Counted from the stretch's first letter, positions 8,719-17,865 are shown. The stretch: DNA of 64,000 bases from Pontibacter diazotrophicus (GCF_003367245.1 NZ_QRGR01000015.1:99614-163613); one strand, 5' to 3'. Notes: generated by a model from the sequence alone, not told the origin. Translations and numbers: made by a program.

Positions 8719-9504
8719 ATGAAAAGAAAGTACATCATTCCTTTTCTGTTGAGCGGCCTGATTGGCTTCAGCTCATGCGACAGTGACAGCGACACAGGCA
8801 CTGCCAGGATGGAAGTTCGCTTAACCGACTCCCCCGGCGACTACGCAGAGGTGAACGTGGACATCCAATCGGTGCAAGTGCACAAGGATGCCGCAGGCGA
8901 CGAAGCCGGTTGGATAACGCTGAACGAGATAAATCCCGGCATCTATAACCTGCTGGACTTTGCCAATGGCCGTGATACCTTACTGGCCAGCTCTAACCTG
9001 CCGGCTGGCAGAATCTCACAGATCAGGCTTGTTCTTGGCGATAACAACTCGCTGAGGCTAAAGGATGGTACAGCGGTAGACTTGAAAACCCCCAGCGGCC
9101 AGACATCCGGTTTAAAACTACAGTTGAATGCAGACCTGGAGAGCGACGTAACCTATATGGTGCTCCTGGATTTTGATGCAGCCAAATCGGTTGTGGCCAG
9201 AGGAAACGGGGCTTACAACCTGAAGCCGGTGGTGCGGACGATTACACAGGCCATTGCGGGTGGTATAAAAGGCAAGGTAACACCAGCCGATTACATGCCG
9301 GGCATTTATGTAATTTCAGCGGCAAACGATACTATTGGAGGCTTTGCCAACGAAAACGGCGACTTCATCATCAAAGGCGTGCGTGCGGGTACCTATACTG
9401 TTAAATTCTATACAGAAGACGAAGCACACGACAAGACGGTTGAAAACGTAAGCGTAACGCAGGACCAGATCAAAGATCTAGGTACAGTAGAACTGGTGCA
9501 TTAA
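8719..9504 (+). CDS. DUF4382 lipoprotein with carboxypeptidase-regulatory-like tail
   Basis: A 261-residue lipoprotein; the signal ends in the lipobox GFSSC. Residues about 30-170 form a DUF4382 domain (MEVRLTDSPGDYAEVNVDIQ, then ITLNEINPGIYNLLDF, then RISQIRLVLGDNN), common in Bacteroidota surface lipoproteins. The last 80 residues (GGIKGKV, GDFIIKGVRAGTYTVKF) look like a carboxypeptidase-regulatory/CNA-B beta-sandwich. The ATG at 8719 gives a proper lipoprotein signal; an in-frame start at 8560 would begin upstream of a terminator hairpin. The gene stands alone between two strong terminators. No enzymatic motif is visible; the function is unknown, likely surface-exposed. Confidence 0.82.
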   Translation: MKRKYIIPFLLSGLIGFSSCDSDSDTGTARMEVRLTDSPGDYAEVNVDIQSVQVHKDAAGDEAGWITLNEINPGIYNLLDFANGRDTLLASSNLPAGRISQIRLVLGDNNSLRLKDGTAVDLKTPSGQTSGLKLQLNADLESDVTYMVLLDFDAAKSVVARGNGAYNLKPVVRTITQAIAGGIKGKVTPADYMPGIYVISAANDTIGGFANENGDFIIKGVRAGTYTVKFYTEDEAHDKTVENVSVTQDQIKDLGTVELVH

Positions 9505-9570
9505 GCTGACGCCTGATAAAGGATTATTTGACAAAGGATGAAGGACTAATAGACAAAGGTTTAATCCGAT

Positions 9571-9613
9571 AACATAAAAGGAGCTCTTCAGGCAGAAGAG
9601 CTCCTTTTATGTT
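9571..9613. terminator. Bidirectional terminator between convergent genes
   Basis: An 18-bp perfect stem (AACATAAAAGGAGCTCTT and its complement) with a 7-nt loop. It sits between the convergent DUF4382 and DinB genes, and both flanks are A/T-rich enough to act on either strand. Confidence 0.85.
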
Positions 9614-9706
9614 ATATGTCTTATATAATGTCTATGAAGAAACCAGGTTATCAGAAATGGCCTACTTCATCTTTTATCCTTTGTCCAACAGTCCTTCGTC
9701 TAAAAA

Positions 9707-10183
9707 CTAAAAAACCTGCCCCATCAGCTCACGCACATAGGTTACGTAGTCTGTGTTTGGTGGCGTATGGCCGTTCTTGCGCAGGTCGGTGGCCGTTTGG
9801 GCACGGTGGTAGGTGGCGTGGTTGAAGGCATGCGTCAGAATATCCAGCACGCGGGTACTGTATTTGTTGCCGAGGCTGTTGCTGTAGTCAATCAGGCGGT
9901 TGAATTCTGCCTCATCGGCATTCTGCGCCAGTTCTGCTATTTTATAAGAAGAGTACTCGTGCAGCTTCTTCAGCTCTTCCAGGTTATGCTCCTGCCATAC
10001 TTTTACAGGGCTCTCAGTGCCGGTGATGCGGGCAATCCAGATGGCCTGTGCGTTCAGGGCGTGGCTAAACAGGCGTGCCGCATTCTCCGGTACTTCCGGC
10101 AGGCTGCTAAATACGTCCAGCATTGTCTTGTTTGCCCAGATATTGTATTCTGATAGGTTCTTCAGTACGTCGTTTCCAGTCAT
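9707..10183 (-). CDS. DinB family protein (putative metal-dependent four-helix enzyme)
   Basis: A 158-residue all-helical protein of the DinB/YfiT-like superfamily. Three histidines fit the metal triad: His41 (FSHALNAQ), His122 and His126 (in HAFNHATYHRAQ), where HxxxHR is the family signature. Members bind divalent metals; some are thiol-dependent transferases (bacillithiol or mycothiol), but most Bacteroidota copies are uncharacterised. It starts 1 bp after the stop of the small lipoprotein gene, so the two are co-transcribed. The reaction here is unknown. Confidence 0.88.
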   Translation of the reverse strand: MTGNDVLKNLSEYNIWANKTMLDVFSSLPEVPENAARLFSHALNAQAIWIARITGTESPVKVWQEHNLEELKKLHEYSSYKIAELAQNADEAEFNRLIDYSNSLGNKYSTRVLDILTHAFNHATYHRAQTATDLRKNGHTPPNTDYVTYVRELMGQVF

Positions 10184-10184
10184 T

Positions 10185-10580
10185 TTAGTTTTGTTCTCGT
10201 TTATCTTCCCAAATTAAAGTTTCGTCTTTTCGCTGCTCAAAAAAGTCGGGGCAGCGGCCGTCTCCCCTACCCGTTATACCGCCATCCGGTTCACAGATCA
10301 CGTTTCCGTACATGTCGTATACCTTACCCGGCACATCGCAGCAGCGGCCCGTGACATAGTATACCTCCTGGTCATTGTAAGTATAGCGGTAGACTTTGGC
10401 AGGTGGATTCGCAGTAGCTTCCTCCTGCATCTGCTGAATCATCCGGTTCAGCCATGGGGCTCCCTGTGCATTGGCGGTAGCAGCCTCTGATATTATCGGC
10501 GACACGCCCGGTTTGCAGGCAGCCATTGTTACAACTGCAGCTAATGTAAATGCCCAAACCATAGTGCCTGCTTTTGCCAT
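10185..10580 (-). CDS. Small Cys-rich lipoprotein, function unknown
   Basis: A 131-residue lipoprotein with lipobox VTMAAC (Cys22). The mature part has a PWLNRMIQQMQ helix, a YTYNDQEVYYV strand, a CC pair followed by VYDMYGNVICEPDGG, and a DGRCPDF end. The repeated Cys and D-x-x-G pattern resembles a small group of Bacteroidota extracytoplasmic proteins (possibly DUF6970-like), but I am not certain. It is the first gene of a two-gene unit with dinB, and a -7-like element lies upstream at 10603-10610. Nothing shows a catalytic role. Confidence 0.7.
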   Translation of the reverse strand: MAKAGTMVWAFTLAAVVTMAACKPGVSPIISEAATANAQGAPWLNRMIQQMQEEATANPPAKVYRYTYNDQEVYYVTGRCCDVPGKVYDMYGNVICEPDGGITGRGDGRCPDFFEQRKDETLIWEDKREQN

Positions 10581-10602
10581 AGTGCCTTTTCTTTTAGCAT
10601 AG

Positions 10603-10633
10603 CAAAGGTAATAAACCTGTCCTTATATGAAAA
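10603..10633 (-). promoter_or_regulatory. Putative promoter (TTTT-N19-TACCTTTG) for the lipoprotein-dinB operon
   Basis: Read leftward, TACCTTTG occupies 10610-10603, matching TAnnTTTG. A TTTT block lies 19 bp further upstream (10633-10630), close to the TTTG -33 consensus. The -7 element ends 22 bp before the start codon at 10580. Confidence 0.5.
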
Positions 10634-10642
10634 CCTGCTGAA

Positions 10643-11023
10643 TTAACCATTTATGTAGGCTTCCCAATAGGGTACAAACACAACCAAGCCAATAATGGCC
10701 GCTGTTATTGCTGCCATTAGCACGGCTCCTGCCGCTAAATCCTTGGTTTTGCCAGCCAGAATATCGTACTCCGGCGAAACGAGGTTAACGAGTGTTTCAA
10801 TAGAGGTATTAAAGATTTCTGCCATCCATACTAAGCCAACACAGAAGATGAGCAGGCACCACTCCGTGCGCGTTACCTCAAAGCGATAGGCCATTACAAA
10901 CACAATGATGCTTGCCAGCACATGGAGGTGCATGTTCGGTTCGGTCCGGAAAACGGCAGTCATACCTTTGAACGCAAACTTAAAACTGTTGTAGCGGGTG
11001 CTAAAAAAGGAAGGTCGGCGCAT
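10643..11023 (-). CDS. dgkA: Diacylglycerol/undecaprenol kinase family protein
   Basis: A 126-residue integral membrane protein with three predicted membrane helices, the size and order of the DgkA family. It keeps the catalytic core AEIFNTSIETLVN followed by the KTKDLAAGAV segment, whose Glu and Asp residues bind Mg-ATP in characterised members. The enzyme phosphorylates diacylglycerol or undecaprenol at the inner membrane, recycling lipids from envelope synthesis. Which lipid is used cannot be read from sequence; in many non-proteobacteria this family acts on undecaprenol. It is a single gene, transcribed leftward, with an independent msrB upstream. Confidence 0.93.
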   Translation of the reverse strand: MRRPSFFSTRYNSFKFAFKGMTAVFRTEPNMHLHVLASIIVFVMAYRFEVTRTEWCLLIFCVGLVWMAEIFNTSIETLVNLVSPEYDILAGKTKDLAAGAVLMAAITAAIIGLVVFVPYWEAYING

Positions 11024-11137
11024 TTTATCGGTTTGGATGGTGCTAAATACGTATGCTAGGATTCTACTTGTACAGGAAGTATAAAGTTACCGTCTCCTCT
11101 TTATGAAGCCAGTGAAGCATACTGCTTTCTGTAAAAA

Positions 11138-11171
11138 CAAAAGGCAGATGAGTTTTCCCATCTGCCTTTTG
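11138..11171 (-). terminator. Terminator downstream of msrB
   Basis: A 13-bp stem (CAAAAGGCAGATG / CATCTGCCTTTTG) with a short loop and a run of T on the transcribed minus side. It lies 11 bp beyond the msrB stop codon. Confidence 0.8.
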
Positions 11172-11181
11172 CCCTGCTGTT

Positions 11182-11580
11182 TTATTGCTTCTCCAGTTCC
11201 TCTACCGGCACAAACTTCATGGATAGTGAGTTTACGCAGTGGCGTATGTTCTTTGGCGTCAGGTATTCGCCGGCGAATACGTGGCCCAGATGTGCCTCGC
11301 AGTTAGCGCACACAATCTCGGTGCGGCGGCCGTCGGCATCCGGCACGCGCTTCACGGCTCCGGTTATCTCATCGTCGAAGCTTGGCCAGCCGCAGTGAGA
11401 ATCAAATTTATACTCTGAGGTATAAAGCGGATTGTTGCAGCGCTTGCACAAGTATACACCTTCTGCTTTGTTGTGCTCATACTCCCCTGTTCCCGGGTAT
11501 TCGGTGCCTTTGTTTACAATGATGCGTGCTTCTTCTGGTGTAAGCTTACTATATTCTGATGGGTCTTTCGCTACTTTCAT
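11182..11580 (-). CDS. msrB: Peptide-methionine (R)-S-oxide reductase MsrB
   Basis: A 132-residue MsrB that reduces methionine-R-sulfoxide in oxidised proteins. The two zinc CxxC pairs are present (Cys45/48 in CKRC and Cys91/94 in CANC), along with the signature GWPSF (64-68), the HLGHVF box and the catalytic cysteine Cys115 in RHCVNS. Cys63, just before GWPSF, is a plausible resolving cysteine. The usual family text here is RYC(I/V)NS; His replaces the Tyr. Single domain, no MsrA fusion, no export signal, so it is cytoplasmic. It ends in its own terminator. Confidence 0.95.
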   Translation of the reverse strand: MKVAKDPSEYSKLTPEEARIIVNKGTEYPGTGEYEHNKAEGVYLCKRCNNPLYTSEYKFDSHCGWPSFDDEITGAVKRVPDADGRRTEIVCANCEAHLGHVFAGEYLTPKNIRHCVNSLSMKFVPVEELEKQ

Positions 11581-11678
11581 AGATTTCTGTTTTTATGCGG
11601 TACTACATTTAAAATATAAACATATAAACGACCAAAAGGGTTTGAGCTGACAGCATGGCGGAACCAGCCAGTTTATAC

Positions 11679-11888
11679 CTAGGCTTTCTTCAGGTACATG
11701 GTTTTTAGCACTACCTGGCTTTTGCCAATGCGGCACTCTACCTCATCAGAGCTATTCGTCAAACGAATGTTCTTGATCACATTCCCTCTCTTAAGGGTGG
11801 TCGGCATGCCTTTTACCTTCAAATCTTTGATAACGTGTACAGCATCACCGTCGTTGAGGATGTTGCCGTTGCTGTCTTTTGCTTCCAT
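11679..11888 (-). CDS. PhnA C-terminal-domain protein (YjdM-like, lacking the zinc ribbon)
   Basis: A 69-residue protein made only of the SH3-like C-terminal domain of the PhnA/YjdM family: KDSNGNILNDGD, VIKDLKVKG, LKRGNVIKNIRL, then KSQVVLKTMYLKK. Full-length YjdM proteins (about 110 residues) carry an N-terminal zinc ribbon with four Cys that is absent here. The start codon sits right before the conserved DSNGN, so this is not an annotation error that hides the ribbon. Despite the historical name, a role in phosphonate use is not established. It is monocistronic, with a -7 element close upstream. Confidence 0.85.
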   Translation of the reverse strand: MEAKDSNGNILNDGDAVHVIKDLKVKGMPTTLKRGNVIKNIRLTNSSDEVECRIGKSQVVLKTMYLKKA

Positions 11889-12334
11889 TACTTTACTTGT
11901 TTAGCGCCAAAGGTAGCAATTCTCTGAGAATGGGATATTTTATTGCAGAAGAGGAGAAGCAATGCTCGTTGCATCCGGTGGCAGGTTTCACATAAAAAAG
12001 TATTCACTTTGAATGTCAGCGGATCAGGCCTTTCCGGGAGGTAAATGACCGACCTCTCAAACTAAATTTTCTTGTTTTTTCGCAGCACCACGTAAGGTCT
12101 TCATTGTCAGCTATAACATAAGATACTCTTTACTTTTAATTTCGCTTCGTTCACCCCAAAAATCTCATAGCTAGTCACTTATGAGGCGCAGGAAAGAACA
12201 AGAGCAGAGGCATCTTCGTTCTCAATTGAAAGAGACATTTTCCTGGAACTAATAGGTAAATACCTGGACCTGATGACTGTCTGAGACGAAGATCCTTCAG
12301 AATTTTTTTTTCAATATTTTAAAGCTTAAGCACT
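11889..12334. other. 446-bp gene-free stretch
   Basis: It separates the divergent phnA-like and 147-residue orphan genes. On the minus strand TACCTTTG (11915-11908) is a probable -7 element for the phnA-like gene. The right end (12301-12330) is A/T-rich. No credible small gene, tRNA or terminator was seen in the middle. Confidence 0.6.
11908..11915 (-). promoter_or_regulatory. -7 element (TACCTTTG) for the PhnA-like gene
   Basis: It matches TAnnTTTG on the minus strand, 19 bp upstream of the start codon at 11888, implying a very short leader. No convincing -33 box was seen at the expected spacing. Confidence 0.45.
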
Positions 12335-12778
12335 ATGAACATGTACACAACTTTCTTTAGAAATTTGTTTGGTGCCAAGGATCAACCTTCAGGTGCCAGA
12401 GAGCCAAGGCAGGTAATCGTTACTTCTTCGTCGCAGCCAGAAGTTTTGCAGAAGAGAATGCGGGAAGAAAAACTGTCTCACGGTGAAACAGTGACAGCCA
12501 ACTTATCTCCTGTTCGGTTAGAGAAGAGACAGGGTAAGATGGTGCTGTACTTCTGCCCAATGAAATCCATTGAGGTTCTTGAAACAGTTACTACCGGTGA
12601 TGGAGGCAGCCTGCCGGACCAGGCGAAAGTGGAGGGGTTAACTATACCAGAAAACCTGAAAGAGGGGTTCTACAAACTGAAAAATGTTACCCTAACCTCC
12701 AATGGAACGATGCAGGTGAAAGCAACAGACAAAACCAAATGGGAAACTGCAGGTTTTGAGTATTACCTGAATCTATAG
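12335..12778 (+). CDS. Orphan 147-residue protein, unknown
   Basis: I do not recognise this protein. It has no signal peptide or membrane helix. The first 30 residues (FFRNLFGAKDQ) are followed by a polar linker and a beta-rich body with LSPVRLEKRQGKMVLYF near residue 70 and a C-terminal segment of short strands (FYKLKNVTLTSNGTMQVKA, then FEYYLNL). Composition is like that of neighbouring genes, so there is no sign of recent transfer. An alternative start is the ATG two codons downstream (12341). It is isolated by more than 400 bp of non-coding DNA on each side, which is unusual in this otherwise dense window. Coding status is judged from the open frame and protein-like composition. Confidence 0.6.
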   Translation: MNMYTTFFRNLFGAKDQPSGAREPRQVIVTSSSQPEVLQKRMREEKLSHGETVTANLSPVRLEKRQGKMVLYFCPMKSIEVLETVTTGDGGSLPDQAKVEGLTIPENLKEGFYKLKNVTLTSNGTMQVKATDKTKWETAGFEYYLNL

Positions 12779-13182
12779 TAAGCGCATGTTTAAACTATAT
12801 ACTTTAAGCTGAAATTGTGTGCTCTTAGAACCTGACGGCAGCTTTACCGATTGAATCGGGATGTTCCATTTTCGCGCTATAGCGATGGAGTTATATCAAA
12901 ACGAGCCTTGTCAGAACCTGGAATCACCCAGTTTCGCTTTTAAAACAAAATTTAAACATGCTCATAGGCGATTCAAGAAGTGGCCACGAAGCATAGAATA
13001 GCAAGACCAGAAGCAGGTACCTTACCCCTTCCTGTTTAGGTATGTATTGTTTTAGGTTGTAAATAAGAAGCAGCTAAGCCATAGTTTGATGCACTGATAA
13101 ACTATAGCTTAGCTGCTTTCTATTTATCGCTTTGGCCGGGATTTCTCCAGCAGGTATGCTTTATTGGCTAGAGGCGCATCCG
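12779..13182. other. 404-bp gene-free stretch
   Basis: It lies between the orphan gene and a convergent lipoprotein gene. It holds a strong hairpin at 13069-13118 and small palindromes such as CGCGCTATAGCG near 12877. No open frame with protein-like composition was seen; a decayed gene cannot be excluded. Confidence 0.55.
13069..13118. terminator. Hairpin terminator between convergent genes
   Basis: A long stem of AGCAGCTAAGC-ATAGTTT and its near-perfect complement around a loop at about 13089-13098, followed by TTTCTATTT on the plus side. It lies between the orphan gene and the convergent lipoprotein gene. Confidence 0.7.
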
Positions 13183-14205
13183 TTACAAACAACTACAGCC
13201 AAACAGATCTACTTCTGCATACCATAAGTAAACTATCTTACTGCCCATTTTCATCACTAAGCCTCTTAGAGGAGTCTCTAACTCATTGTTTAATGGGAAA
13301 GTATCTGCATAGGTAAAGTAAATGTCATCTACTCCTTTAAGTGCAGCAAAGGTTTTCTCCTGTTCTCTGCTGTTCGGGCAATCTTCACACTCCTTTTTAA
13401 CCTGACGCTGCAGCTGCGCATCAATTGCCGGGTAATGCTTGTAGGTCAGGTCCAGGTTGTACCTGCTTCCGAAGAGCACTTTATCCGTGGCTTTAAAGGG
13501 CTGGCTGTCTATCAGGTAGTTGTAGTATTCTAAGCACTCACCAGCGTAGGAACCAAAGTTGACCACTTTTGTCTGCACTTTTCTTCCGGTAGTGAAAGCG
13601 GTAAACGTTTGGTCTGTGTTCCTGAACAGAGAATCTGCCAGCTCCGTGTGAAAAACCACCTTGTCTATAGCTGTACTATCTATTGTAGCTGTCAGCCTGC
13701 TGCTGGTTAGTATCTTGTTTTCAGCGGAGATGTCTATAAAAGATTCGTTTGTGTGGTCATAAGCCGGGAAACCGAAAATGCCAAGCTCCTTCTCCTCCAA
13801 CTTAAAAATGGGAAACAGGAGCTGCTCTGTGGTGGGTACCGCGCGCGCTTCTTCTACCGACTGGTTCAGGTATGTTTCCAGGGCCAGCAAAAAAACTCTG
13901 TTCTGCTCCGGAAGCTCCGGGTTGGCCAAAGCCTTTGGCAAAACAACCGTGGTATAGAATGCTGCCTTGGTAGCATTCAGCTTCTCCCACTCTTCCAGAT
14001 AAGTGGTGCACTCCCGTATCAGCGCTTCATTAGCCTCTTCAGCCGCTGTTTGTATACTGCTGTCCACTGCTGCGGGAGCTTCCTCCTTGCCCATGGCAGT
14101 TTCAATCGCGTCCAGATCGGGCTGCGTCTCTTTTTGCTTGCATGAAAATGCGAAAGACATTACCAGAAGATATAGAATATAGTTGTAGCGGTAGTGTTGT
14201 TTCAT
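13183..14205 (-). CDS. Lipoprotein of unknown function with CxC C-terminus
   Basis: A 340-residue lipoprotein. From the ATG at 14205 (MKQHYRYNY) the signal ends in the lipobox AFSC, while the longer frame to 14328 lacks a signal at its N-terminus. The mature protein starts with an acidic linker and then looks helical (ECTTYLEEWEKL, LLALETYLNQS), followed by mixed strands including TYKHYPAIDAQLQ, a CEDC pair, and a C-terminus ending GCSCL. I do not recognise a domain. The two Cys pairs could form disulfides or bind metal outside the cytoplasm. Monocistronic; the gene upstream (rlmF) is separated by about 230 bp. Confidence 0.7.
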   Translation of the reverse strand: MKQHYRYNYILYLLVMSFAFSCKQKETQPDLDAIETAMGKEEAPAAVDSSIQTAAEEANEALIRECTTYLEEWEKLNATKAAFYTTVVLPKALANPELPEQNRVFLLALETYLNQSVEEARAVPTTEQLLFPIFKLEEKELGIFGFPAYDHTNESFIDISAENKILTSSRLTATIDSTAIDKVVFHTELADSLFRNTDQTFTAFTTGRKVQTKVVNFGSYAGECLEYYNYLIDSQPFKATDKVLFGSRYNLDLTYKHYPAIDAQLQRQVKKECEDCPNSREQEKTFAALKGVDDIYFTYADTFPLNNELETPLRGLVMKMGSKIVYLWYAEVDLFGCSCL

Positions 14206-14432
14206 TTTGTGTGCCTTATGTATGGCATGAAGGCTTTTAAGATTTATTTCGATTGTTGTTACCCAGACCCAAGAACGGCAGAAAAGTAAAAATTTATTAG
14301 CAACATCGCTAGTATAAATATTAGGCAAACATTTATTTATTAAAGCAGATACTACTATAGCCTCGGGATGTATTTATGAACTTTGCTGCAATAGCCAGTA
14401 AGAATGGACAGCGTTTGCTGAATACTACTTTA

Positions 14433-15398
14433 TCACCACCTGGCCTTAATCCATATCTGCTGTTGCTCCTGGCTAAGGAAGGTCCAGGCGACGAGTCGGC
14501 TTGTCTTATTTCCCTGGCTCATGGGTACTGTTTTCACCTCCAGCGCCTCCACCTGCTTTAGTGCCTGGTACAAACTTTTAAGGTTAATTTGCTTTGAAAC
14601 CAATGTCGTAAACCAAAAGCATGAAGCGGCGAACTGCCTGCTCTGGTAAGCCATATCCGTCACAAATCGCCTCTCCCCTCCTTCGCACCACAATTCTGCT
14701 TTCTGACCACCAAAGTTAAGCGTTGGCTTCGCAATTTTCTGTTGCTTCAGGTTCGATAACTTGCGCACTGTTCCCGCCTGTGCCTCTGCCAGGGAGGCAT
14801 GAAACGGAGGGTTACATACTGTCAGATCGATTCGCTCCTCCTTTTTGATGATTCCCTGGAAAATATCCCGCGGATTCTTTTGTAGCCGCAGTTCCACTTT
14901 ACCTTTCAAAGCAGGATTTGATTCGACTATTGTGTTTGCCGAAGCAATGGAAACAGGGTCAATATCGGCCCCTATAAAGGACCAGCCATATTCTTTGTTG
15001 CCGATGATGGGGTACACGCAGCTTGCCCCCACGCCAACATCCAGGCACGTGATTTTGCTGCCCGTAGGAATTTGCCCCTGGTTGGCAGCGGCCAGCAAAT
15101 CGGCGGCATGATGTATATAATCAGCTCTGCCAGGTATGGGCGGGCATAAATAATTGGGTGGGATGTCCCAATTATTTATGCCGTAGAAGTGCGCCAGCAG
15201 TGCCTTGTTCAGCATTTTGACGGCTTTGGGATCAAAGAAATCCACGGAGGCATCCTGATAGGCATTCAACTTCACAAAGGGCCCTAATGCAGGGCAACTC
15301 GCCACAAGCTGCTTAAAATCATAGCGCGCCCGGTGCCTGTTACGCGGGTGTAAACCCGGTTTTTCTTTTGGATGGGTTTTCTTTTTTTGAGGGGGCAT
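14433..15398 (-). CDS. rlmF: 23S rRNA (adenine-1618-N6)-methyltransferase RlmF
   Basis: A 321-residue class I SAM methyltransferase of the RlmF (YbiN) family, which methylates A1618 of 23S rRNA. Diagnostic features are a basic N-terminus ([16 protein letters not shown]), a [16 protein letters not shown] segment, [15 protein letters not shown], the SAM loop [11 protein letters not shown] and the catalytic NPPF motif (VCNPPFHAS). Length and motif order agree with the family (about 300-330 residues). The gene starts 31 bp past a hairpin that terminates fumC, so it is probably transcribed independently. No unusual features. Confidence 0.93.
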   Translation of the reverse strand: MPPQKKKTHPKEKPGLHPRNRHRARYDFKQLVASCPALGPFVKLNAYQDASVDFFDPKAVKMLNKALLAHFYGINNWDIPPNYLCPPIPGRADYIHHAADLLAAANQGQIPTGSKITCLDVGVGASCVYPIIGNKEYGWSFIGADIDPVSIASANTIVESNPALKGKVELRLQKNPRDIFQGIIKKEERIDLTVCNPPFHASLAEAQAGTVRKLSNLKQQKIAKPTLNFGGQKAELWCEGGERRFVTDMAYQSRQFAASCFWFTTLVSKQINLKSLYQALKQVEALEVKTVPMSQGNKTSRLVAWTFLSQEQQQIWIKARW

Positions 15399-15428
15399 GG
15401 CGGCAGGTTTTCTTCTATTACAAAATAT

Positions 15429-15469
15429 AAACAGAAGAGCAGCTCTAAAGCAGAGCTGCTCTTCTGTTT
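15429..15469 (-). terminator. Terminator downstream of fumC
   Basis: An 18-bp perfect stem (AAACAGAAGAGCAGCTCT and complement) with a 5-nt loop. It lies 75 bp beyond the fumC stop and immediately upstream of rlmF. Confidence 0.8.
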
Positions 15470-15543
15470 ATATAGCAGAACGCATAATTTAAGTTTTCAC
15501 TAATTGTCGTGTGTCGTGCTACGTGTATCGTAATACGTAAATT

Positions 15544-16941
15544 CTACTTCTTCAAACTACCAATCATATCCTCCGGCTTCACCCACTCATCGTACTGCTC
15601 GTTTGTAAGCAAGCCAAGGTCGATGGCGGCTTTGCGAAGCGTAGTACCTTCTTTGTGAGCTTTCTTCGCGATTTTGGCAGCGTTGTCGTAGCCGATGTGT
15701 GGGTTCAGGGCGGTTACCAGCATCAGCGAGTTCTCCAGGTTGTCTTTGATCTTCTCTCTGTTTGGCTCAATACCTACAGCACAGTGCTTGTCGAAGGAGT
15801 CGCAGGCGTCGCCGATCAATTGGGCGCTCATCAGCAGGTTGTAGATCATCACCGGCTTAAACACGTTCAACTCAAAGTGGCCGTTCATGCCGCCTACAGA
15901 GATAGCCACATCATTTCCGATTACCTGGGCGCAAACCATGGTCATGGCCTCCGCCTGTGTTGGGTTTACTTTACCCGGCATAATAGAAGAACCTGGCTCA
16001 TTTTCTGGAATCAGGATCTCGGCAATACCAGAACGTGGGCCTGACGCCAGCAAACGGATGTCATTGGCGATCTTCATCAGGCTTACGGCCAGTTGCTTTA
16101 AAGCACCGGAAGTTTCTACAATGGCATCATGGGCAGCAAGCGCCTCGAACTTGTTAGGTGCCGTAATAAATTCATGGCCGGCAAACTCAGATATTTTCTG
16201 GGCTACCAGTTCGGCATAGCCTTCCGGCGTGTTAAGGCCTGTACCTACAGCGGAACCGCCCAATGCCAGCGTGCTCAGGTGCTCCAGGGTGTTGCGAAGT
16301 GCCTTCATGCCATATTCCAGCTGCGCTACATAGCCGGATAGCTCTTGGCCCAGCGTCAGCGGCGTTGCATCCATCAGGTGCGTGCGGCCAATCTTCACCA
16401 CATCCATAAACTCCTCCGACTTGCCGTGCAGCGTGTCGCGCAGCTTCTGAATCATGGGCAGCGTGTGCTCCACCACCTTCTTGTAGCCTGCAATGTGCAT
16501 GGCCGTCGGGAAGGTGTCGTTCGAAGACTGCGATTTGTTCACGTCGTCATTCGGGTGAATCTTCTTCTTCTCGTCCATCAGGTCGCCGCCCAGCAATACG
16601 TGCGCACGATTGGCCACCACCTCGTTCACGTTCATGTTCGACTGTGTGCCAGAACCTGTCTGCCATACTACCAGCGGAAACTCATCGTCAAGATTCCCGG
16701 CCAGTATTTCATCACAAACTTCGCTAATGATGTCGGCTTTGTCCTGCGCCAACACACCTAACTGGGCATTCGCCTGTGCAGCAGATTTTTTAAGGATAGC
16801 GAAAGCCTGAATCACCTCTTTCGGCATCGTCTGTCCGCCGATGGTGAAGTTCTCTTTTGAGCGCTGTGTCTGCGCGCCCCAGTATTTTTCTGCAGGTACC
16901 TCTATAGGCCCCATGGTGTCTTTTTCTACACGAACTTGCAT
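15544..16941 (-). CDS. fumC: Class II fumarate hydratase
   Basis: A 465-residue fumarase C that interconverts fumarate and L-malate in the TCA cycle, a homotetrameric, iron-independent enzyme. It carries the fumarase/aspartase signature [10 protein letters not shown] (317-326, with catalytic Ser319), the substrate loop [14 protein letters not shown] near residue 96, and [10 protein letters not shown] with His188 as the probable general base partner. Length is standard. It stands alone with a strong terminator, as is common for fumC in this phylum. No oddities seen. Confidence 0.97.
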   Translation of the reverse strand: MQVRVEKDTMGPIEVPAEKYWGAQTQRSKENFTIGGQTMPKEVIQAFAILKKSAAQANAQLGVLAQDKADIISEVCDEILAGNLDDEFPLVVWQTGSGTQSNMNVNEVVANRAHVLLGGDLMDEKKKIHPNDDVNKSQSSNDTFPTAMHIAGYKKVVEHTLPMIQKLRDTLHGKSEEFMDVVKIGRTHLMDATPLTLGQELSGYVAQLEYGMKALRNTLEHLSTLALGGSAVGTGLNTPEGYAELVAQKISEFAGHEFITAPNKFEALAAHDAIVETSGALKQLAVSLMKIANDIRLLASGPRSGIAEILIPENEPGSSIMPGKVNPTQAEAMTMVCAQVIGNDVAISVGGMNGHFELNVFKPVMIYNLLMSAQLIGDACDSFDKHCAVGIEPNREKIKDNLENSLMLVTALNPHIGYDNAAKIAKKAHKEGTTLRKAAIDLGLLTNEQYDEWVKPEDMIGSLKK

Positions 16942-17124
16942 ATAGTTTTATCTATTAGATTAAAGGAACATGTGTCTGTGGCAAAACTATGAAATTATTC
17001 CATAAGATGCGGGCAAGCCATTGGCTGCTTTATTCCTTACGCATAGGAGCAGGAATGGCTTAAAAGGATGCAGCAAAAATGGCTGACACCAATTAGAATA
17101 AACATGCCTGTTGTAGAAAATTCT

Positions 17125-17841
17125 TTACCGAATCACCCTTTTACCTGATCGCTCTGCCAGCAAAGCAATCATTTCCAACTGCACAGGTTTGAGGTAAGTG
17201 GTGTTGATGTTTGTTTGGTCGGTGAAGGAAACAAGGTATTCGCCCTCAGCTCCCAAATACTGGATACTCTCAATTTCCTGCATGTCGTAAGCGCGCTGCT
17301 CCAGCAGCAGGTTGGTAGCCTGAACCTCGTTCTGGTCTATAGTTACATGCCAGCGCAGCGCATAAAACGTGACGATGCCTGAGACAACCAGCAGCACAAG
17401 TAGCAGGATGCTATATACACGAGTAGAGTGCTGCCCTTCTACCTGTTGGGTGTAGGATTGATAAAGCTCATAATCATTGCCTAATACCGCACTTTGCACA
17501 ATACGCAGTGGCAGCACCGCCAGCGTGAGGCCAAGCAGCAAACCTGGTGCAAAAAACGCCCTGAAGTTTGGCGTCATTACAAACAGGTGTTCCTCAGAAG
17601 CATGGATGATGCTGGAAAGGAGTGCCAGAACACCGGCACTGAATACCGTTAAGATGGCGGCAAAAAAGAAATAGGCAACTGTCAGCTTCAGCTCCTGCTT
17701 TTGGATGTACTTCAGATCGTCTGCTGGCATGGCAGCAGTATGCTGTGCCGGCGACAGCCTGCGTAAAGCATAGCGGACAACGGGCAGCAGCACTGCCACT
17801 GCAAAAAAGGCAATCAGTAAACTCTTGATAATTTCCAGCAT
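17125..17841 (-). CDS. Four-helix membrane protein of unknown function
   Basis: A 238-residue integral membrane protein with four hydrophobic helices (about residues 5-25, 50-72, 90-112 and 145-165) and a C-terminal cytoplasmic or periplasmic domain of about 70 residues (VTIDQNEVQATNLLLEQRAYDM, then EGEYLVSFTDQ, TYLKPVQLEMIALLAER). The C-terminal part is reminiscent of short PH-like (YdbT/YcxB) sensing modules, but this is a weak impression. It lies 24 bp downstream of the Mpo1-like gene on the same strand, so the pair is likely one operon. No catalytic residues are identifiable. Confidence 0.65.
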   Translation of the reverse strand: MLEIIKSLLIAFFAVAVLLPVVRYALRRLSPAQHTAAMPADDLKYIQKQELKLTVAYFFFAAILTVFSAGVLALLSSIIHASEEHLFVMTPNFRAFFAPGLLLGLTLAVLPLRIVQSAVLGNDYELYQSYTQQVEGQHSTRVYSILLLVLLVVSGIVTFYALRWHVTIDQNEVQATNLLLEQRAYDMQEIESIQYLGAEGEYLVSFTDQTNINTTYLKPVQLEMIALLAERSGKRVIR

Positions 17842-17865
17842 AGGGAAAGGGTTAGTCCCGCAAAG

